64,000 bases of DNA. Origin: Glandiceps talaboti. Taxonomy: Eukaryota > Hemichordata > Enteropneusta > Spengelidae. Below the pieces are notes generated by a model. The model saw only the letters and a list, made by a program, of their open reading frames with translations, searched no databases and had not been told where the DNA came from. The stretch covers positions 6,868,822 to 6,932,821 of the forward strand of contig NC_135570.1 in the NCBI RefSeq assembly GCF_964340395.1, given 5' to 3'. How positions within the stretch are numbered: the stretch's first letter is position 1; each line of letters opens with the position of its first letter. Of the stretch, positions 62,130 through 64,000 are shown one piece after another. The translations under genes were made by a program, and so were the position numbers.

Positions 62130-63682
62130 TGTATGTATGTATGTATGTATGTATGTATGTATGTATACAGTGTGCCCTCTAATGATAGCCAAATTTTGTT
62201 GTGAGTCAAAATGAGAAAAACTGGCATTTCTTGTGAGTCACCCATGGTAAGAGATAGGGAAACACCAAATCTTGGTGCGTCACTAGAAATTATGGCGTCA
62301 GTGGTGCGTCAAATTGGCTTAGAGGGCACACTGGTATGTATGTATGTGACTAAGTTTCATTAATCATTTTTTGTTCATCTGTGATAATACCTACCATGTC
62401 TGAAAGTCAGGGCTGCAAAGAAATAGAAGACCAACTCTCCCAACAGAAACGATGGATGGTTCTTGTATATGTCTATAGGATCCCGAAAGGCAACAAACCA
62501 TTTCTGAAACTGTTAAAAAAATGTGGACACTTGAAATTAGACACTCAAAAGTAGATGAAAATTTTCCAGCAAAAAAATCAAATATCATATTTGAATCACT
62601 CCAATGCTGATCAGTGTGGAACTTTGTCAATTGCAAATGAATCATTTTGTCATAAAATCTCAAGAAAATATGGTTTGAAGGTTCAGCAGTCCTCTACAGA
62701 TACTCGTATTATATGTGTAACACAGCAGCAAAGGTGCCTTGTTTGAATGCTTTAAAGGCCCATAATTTGGTCCCATATTTTCCTATCAGTGGAGACATAA
62801 GGATTAGGTAGGGTCGTTCTTTTGCTCTGAATCAACTTTTTCTATAGCTCTGCCAGACAACTATTTTTCACACTCGAATATGAATCCAAATCTAAAATGG
62901 GTCATAAATGAAGGACTTGCTATTTTTTATGGAAGTAGTCTTTCAATTATTCCAAACATTGCCTAAACTGAAGAGTGATGGGTTGCACTCTTTTATTTCA
63001 TTGAATTGAATGATATGATATCTGATAGCGGTATTAGGAAAACAAAGACCCTTCAATATTACTGTGGTACTTCTAACACTTTCTGTACCTCCCCATATCT
63101 TTGCAAAATAAGGAAGGGTTGCAATCAGTATGCCCTCTCAGTCAGACACATTGCTTTATGTAATACACAGCAATTTCTTTACTATATGTTGACTGGCCTC
63201 AGGAAAACCCAGTTTTTATCATTTTGACTGATGACAAAAATAATTTTACTTTCATTGGAGGGCACACGGGTTGGAATATGGCTATCAGGTTCTGGTAAAA
63301 TTGTGAGACCTACATTCATACTAAAGTCATAGAAACATGGCGAGAGGTAGTCTACAGGCTATCTGAATCTGAAGACATCTTTAGAGGACATATGACACAA
63401 GACATACAGATTATGTTTCATACATTCATTTACAGTAATACACATAGGTATTAAACACATACAATTTACCATGACTGTTTAAAGTGTAAACTGTGTGTAA
63501 ACATTAGTGTTATAGGACTTACTTCTCAATATTGTTCGAACCCCCCCCCCCCCCCCCCCCCAGCCATATAACCATATCATACTCACACTCTGTACCTCAA
63601 ATACTACACCATGGGTATGTTTCCAGCTCATGAATATCTTTAAATCATTATTATAATTTGTAATATTTTCAGAATCTAACAT
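53679..63682 (-). CDS. Unnamed polytopic ER-type membrane protein (9 coding exons)
   Basis: Joining nine exons at GT-AG sites with consistent phases gives a 439-residue protein. Exons, 5' to 3' on the minus strand, are 63682-63596, 62509-62395, 61810-61643, 60182-60084, 59189-58991, 57996-57791, 56594-56428, 55373-55284 and 53867-53679. I count about eight or nine hydrophobic segments. Conserved-looking phrases include DPIDIYKNHPSFLLGE, VFLYTAGVAVYRLKLPAWAE, FDIMGIKLLWWSWHDTDPN and IYDRHYWVPWTSYFFHMSF. A Cys-bearing loop (GDCNATSP, YLCKTDYDEG, FDWHCLKDG, WYTICGNAFPNH) probably faces the lumen. The tail has a His cluster (HSHHHSHH) and ends KKVKKN, with Lys at -3 and -5, a KxKxx ER-retrieval signal. 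No enzyme family is recognised. It recalls an uncharacterised metazoan membrane family (possibly the one listed as DUF7802), from memory and unverified. Confidence 0.9.
54057..54245. mobile_element. Foldback MITE family E, copy 3
   Basis: AAGCTTGCAGTGTTTTCTGC is inverted as the stretch ACAGAACACTGCAAGC. The flanking AAACATAATCCCATGCCATG matches copy 1 at 29375-29605. It lies in the last intron of the minus-strand gene. Confidence 0.78.
54249..54391. repeat. (ATATC)n pentanucleotide satellite with inversion
   Basis: CATAT/ATATC pentamers switch to the complementary GATAT phase at about 54285 and back at about 54318, so the tract is internally palindromic. Confidence 0.92.
54398..54765 (-). 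pseudogene. LINE endonuclease fragment, frameshifted
   Basis: On the minus strand one frame reads YINVDNLLNKCAEMLFIIE, NTPDIIHLTEVAPK and SRTPLHTAEV. After a shift by one base near 54600 the reading resumes as KRGVAIYVKKKWRAVHS, FIESVWCDIELEHGDRFLIG and a PNSD motif. This is the N-terminal half of an apurinic-type LINE endonuclease, distinct in sequence from the intact LINE at 6478. The reverse transcriptase is missing. Confidence 0.85.
54772..54945. mobile_element. Foldback MITE family E, copy 4 (decayed)
   Basis: GGGTATTTGCACATGTGCCT, TGTTTTCT and AGAGAACACGGCAAGCACTT, followed by TGCAAAT and GTTCTGTTCCATAAT, keep the family E plan with many changes. Confidence 0.55.
55043..55165. repeat. 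Short foldback
   Basis: TTGTGGTTTACGAC (55046-55059) is inverted as GTCGTAAACCACAG (from 55139). It is 10 to 90 bp from other repeats, in the intron between exons 8 and 9. Confidence 0.55.
55284..55373 (-). CDS. Minus-strand membrane gene, exon 8 (residues 348-377)
   Basis: Encodes VLSKKTYLCKTDYDEGYFDW then HCLKDGKPPQ, a Cys-bearing loop. Exactly 30 codons, phase 0 on both sides, so skipping it would keep the frame. Acceptor ATTGCAG, donor GTAAGA. Confidence 0.9.
55500..55911. repeat. (ACAT)n-(AC)n microsatellite
   Basis: ACAT tetranucleotides with AC dinucleotide patches and interspersed CACAATGTAC blocks. The cysteine- or histidine-rich open frames here are artefacts. Confidence 0.95.
56100..56290 (+). 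mobile_element. Putative Penelope-like element end with hammerhead-like motif
   Basis: The plus strand has TCCTGAGGAAGGCAAC, a short loop and TTGCCGAAACATAG. CTGAGGA (56155-56161), a 5-bp stem GGCAA/TTGCC (56163-56167 with 56176-56180) and GAAAC (56181-56185) resemble the hammerhead core known from Penelope-like elements. One extra A precedes the stem and I could not find convincing stems I and III, so it is at best a degraded copy. Confidence 0.4.
56428..56594 (-). CDS. Minus-strand membrane gene, exon 7 (residues 292-347)
   Basis: Encodes KKNWLDEIGIIVYLHFVLYI, LLAVYSKPENIKSIG and GDCNATSPVITAFGQ. The NAT is a possible glycosylation site next to a Cys. Acceptor TTGACAG, donor GTAGGA, phase 0. 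Confidence 0.92.
56735..57145. repeat. Inverted and tandem repeat cluster
   Basis: CATATCAAGTGTAAAAGTATACT near 56747 is inverted at about 56838. A block with GAATGCTATAAATGAGTGTAGCACA and GAAAGT(G/C)CTTxACTTCAGTGTT then repeats about four times to 57120. Confidence 0.75.
57791..57996 (-). CDS. Minus-strand membrane gene, exon 6 (residues 223-291)
   Basis: Encodes FFKETLCSLITGLFSFPLGA, QFIILYHSLHDNAHIHTEV and LLLVAIYIGTVWSADRN, with two membrane segments around a His-rich loop. Acceptor TGTTTAG, donor GTATGT, phase 1. Its acceptor is tandemly copied upstream (see 57988-58140). Confidence 0.92.
57988..58140 (-). repeat. 48-49-bp tandem array of splice-acceptor copies at exon 6
   Basis: On the minus strand a unit with CAATTC(C/T)GTTTAG|ATTCTT occurs three times; plus-strand GAATCTAAAC is at 57993, 58041 and 58090. 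The most downstream copy is the real acceptor of exon 6 and includes its first bases. Use of an upstream copy would quickly meet a TGA in frame. Confidence 0.88.
58345..58390. mobile_element. MITE family C, half copy
   Basis: GGGTGGTCTCATGGTATAGG and GAGAGTCTGGGTAACCAAG match the right end and flank of the element at 25509-25810. Confidence 0.6.
58702..58945. repeat. Dispersed repeat, second copy
   Basis: Parallel to 12832-13080, sharing TTGTATATCAACCA, TGATATAGA, ATGAACAAATCT, GTCTTACG and AAAATCCAATATG in the same order. Confidence 0.6.
58991..59189 (-). CDS. Minus-strand membrane gene, exon 5 (residues 157-222)
   Basis: Encodes DVPFDIMGIKLLWWSWHDTD, PNIYDRHYWVPWTSYFFHM and NILIHGSRKL, then a polar loop. 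This Trp/His/Asp-rich block looks like the core signature of the family. Acceptor TTTATAG, donor GTAAGG, phase 2. Confidence 0.93.
59552..59770. mobile_element. Inverted-repeat element
   Basis: AATTCTGTTTTGAATTT and CGAGCTCTGCTAAAAT in the left half are inverted in the right half (ATTTAGCAGAGCTGT and AAATTCAAAACACAATT). About 215 bp without coding capacity. Confidence 0.7.
59862..60060. mobile_element. Inverted-repeat element next to exon 4
   Basis: TTTACGTCTCGTTGCAGATC with TTGTGAGAT is inverted as ATCTCATGAGATCTGGCAAG with AGACGAAAA. It ends about 25 bp from the exon 4 donor. Confidence 0.6.
60084..60182 (-). CDS. Minus-strand membrane gene, exon 4 (residues 124-156)
   Basis: Encodes PVFLYTAGVAVYRLKLPAWA then EPFAHGLAVVAI. 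Acceptor TTTTCAG, donor GTAAGT, phase 1. Confidence 0.92.
60240..60600. mobile_element. Foldback MITE family E, copy 5 (partly duplicated)
   Basis: TTGCAGTGTTTTCTGCTGCG, CTTTCACTTGTGTATGGCCA, AGAGAACACCACAAGCACAT and a second TTTTCTGCTTCATTTTCACT block follow the family E hairpin plan, with an internal duplication. Confidence 0.55.
60906..61045 (+). pseudogene. Retroelement C-terminal remnant, probably Penelope-like
   Basis: The plus-strand frame reads KHSVKEAIYIRKSKPDLNRD, then loses recognisable motifs. EAIxIRKxxPxLNRDxG is, as I recall it, a tail motif of GIY-YIG-bearing Penelope-like or related retroelement proteins in marine invertebrates. No reverse transcriptase remains around it. Confidence 0.45.
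61209..61592. mobile_element. MITE with CTAG ends
   Basis: CTAGTTCCTGACGGACCGTA (61209 on) is inverted at 61592 (CTAGTTCCTGACGGATCCGC on the minus strand). The arms continue about 50 bp with TTATCTTCATACTAT shared. 384 bp, in intron 3 of the minus-strand gene. Confidence 0.85.
61643..61810 (-). CDS. Minus-strand membrane gene, exon 3 (residues 68-123)
   Basis: Encodes WRHGGRYIYLWFAIVAHGLT, then ISYFVPDIDNFWHAQSMIML and GKRLPFHIIFA. It contains two hydrophobic segments and several His. Acceptor CTTACAG, donor GTGAGT, phase 1. A Tyr codon is split T|AT with exon 4. Confidence 0.9.
61992..62166. repeat. (TATG)n microsatellite
   Basis: TATG tetranucleotides, interrupted by a GTACATATGTACACAC block near 62045-62070. 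The open frames are artefacts. Confidence 0.95.
62168..62333. mobile_element. hAT-type MITE inserted in a TATG microsatellite
   Basis: CAGTGTGCCCTCTAA (62168-62182) is perfectly inverted at 62319-62333. CAGTG ends fit hAT elements. Flanks are TATG repeats on both sides, consistent with an 8-bp duplication of GTATGTAT-type sequence, although the exact duplication cannot be read inside a microsatellite. Confidence 0.82.
62395..62509 (-). CDS. Minus-strand membrane gene, exon 2 (residues 30-67)
   Basis: Encodes FQKWFVAFRDPIDIYKNHPS and FLLGELVFYFFAALTFRH, the first membrane segment. Acceptor TTAACAG, donor GTAGGT, phase 1. The longer reading in another frame here is spurious. Confidence 0.88.
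62520..63540 (-). other. Intron 1 of the minus-strand gene
   Basis: No exon, RNA or repeat family recognised, apart from a short GGAGGGCACAC piece near 63258 resembling the end of the hAT-type MITE. Confidence 0.4.
63541..63561. repeat. Poly-C tract
   Basis: About 21 cytosines in intron 1 of the minus-strand gene, 35 bp from the exon 1 donor. On the transcript strand it is poly-G. Confidence 0.9.
63596..63682 (-). CDS. Minus-strand membrane gene, exon 1 (residues 1-29)
   Basis: Starts MLDSENITNYNNDLKIF and ends GVVFE in phase 0 before GTACAG. NIT at residue 6 is a possible N-glycosylation site. This exon is chosen because its phase fits exon 2 and it opens with ATG; it is the least certain exon of the set. 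Confidence 0.65.
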
Positions 63683-64000
63683 CGTTTGAAATTGAAATCC
63701 TCCGTACAGGTTACCTTTTTGAGTTGATGATAATAATAATTATAATGATAATATTAGTTTTCATAAAGTGATTTCCCACACTGTGCTGACAGCACTTTAC
63801 AATTGCTACCCTGTTATGGACCTATAATGGCCTTAATGACCTCTCAACTCCCTGGAGAACATACAAACCATTGCAGACTATATCAACACATAGGATTACA
63901 TTTCAAAGGCCCAGTGTAGATTACTATTAAATTTAGCTGTGAAAAACAGTCGTTCCGGAGTCATGAAAAAGTTGGTCCAGAACAAAGAGATCCTATGTAA
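63683..64000 (-). other. Region upstream of the minus-strand start codon
   Basis: Should hold the 5' UTR, an upstream exon or the promoter, but no TATA box, CpG-rich patch or splice site stands out. An ATAATAAT-type simple tract lies at about 63727-63757. Confidence 0.35.

Noticed and set aside
62391-62663. 90-codon minus-strand frame
   Set aside because: The real exon 2 of the membrane gene uses another frame between 62395 and 62509, with better splice sites and matching phase.

Overview
The window is nuclear DNA from an intron-rich invertebrate animal. It is AT-rich and full of simple-sequence runs, and it holds two multi-exon genes with GT-AG introns, a full-length LINE and many non-autonomous DNA transposons. 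The LINE carries a 2A-type recoding peptide, a feature reported from LINEs of sea urchin, lancelet and some other marine invertebrates. I therefore favour a marine deuterostome or lophotrochozoan, but the species cannot be fixed from the sequence.

Layout. 1-6374: microsatellites, minisatellites, a MITE and a SINE fragment, with no gene recognised. 6375-11415: an intact, apparently very young LINE of about 4.8 kb between perfect 103-bp direct repeats. 11605-30800 (+): a complete 15-exon vitamin K-dependent gamma-glutamyl carboxylase gene (GGCX), 738 codons, assembled exon by exon here. Its introns hold a 32-bp minisatellite of about 2.5 kb, several MITE families, tRNA-derived SINEs and microsatellites. 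30801-33200: intergenic DNA with a Mutator-like MITE. 33205-49850: a satellite array of about 17.6 copies of a 909-bp unit with no length change between copies. Each unit contains two inverted arms, and older diverged arm copies lie at both edges of the array. 49850-53678: intergenic repeats. 53679-63682 (-): a second gene of nine coding exons encoding a 439-residue polytopic membrane protein with a C-terminal KxKxx ER-retrieval signal. Its introns hold a broken LINE endonuclease, Penelope-like remnants, a hAT-type MITE and more microsatellites.

The two genes are convergent, with the satellite between their 3' ends. GGCX is an ER membrane enzyme, and the unnamed minus-strand protein also looks ER-resident. 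A functional link is only a possibility suggested by position.

The most notable points are these. (i) LINE ORF1 and ORF2 share one reading frame separated by a single UAG, and no in-frame AUG precedes the endonuclease, so ORF2 probably needs stop-codon readthrough or another unusual initiation; ORF1 itself starts with a signal-like segment ending in a 2A motif. (ii) The 909-bp inverted-arm satellite has a mosaic of shared variants between units. (iii) Both genes have tandemly duplicated 3' splice sites, in each case with the real acceptor as the last copy. (iv) A conserved-looking but functionally unnamed ER membrane protein gene has been assembled in full.
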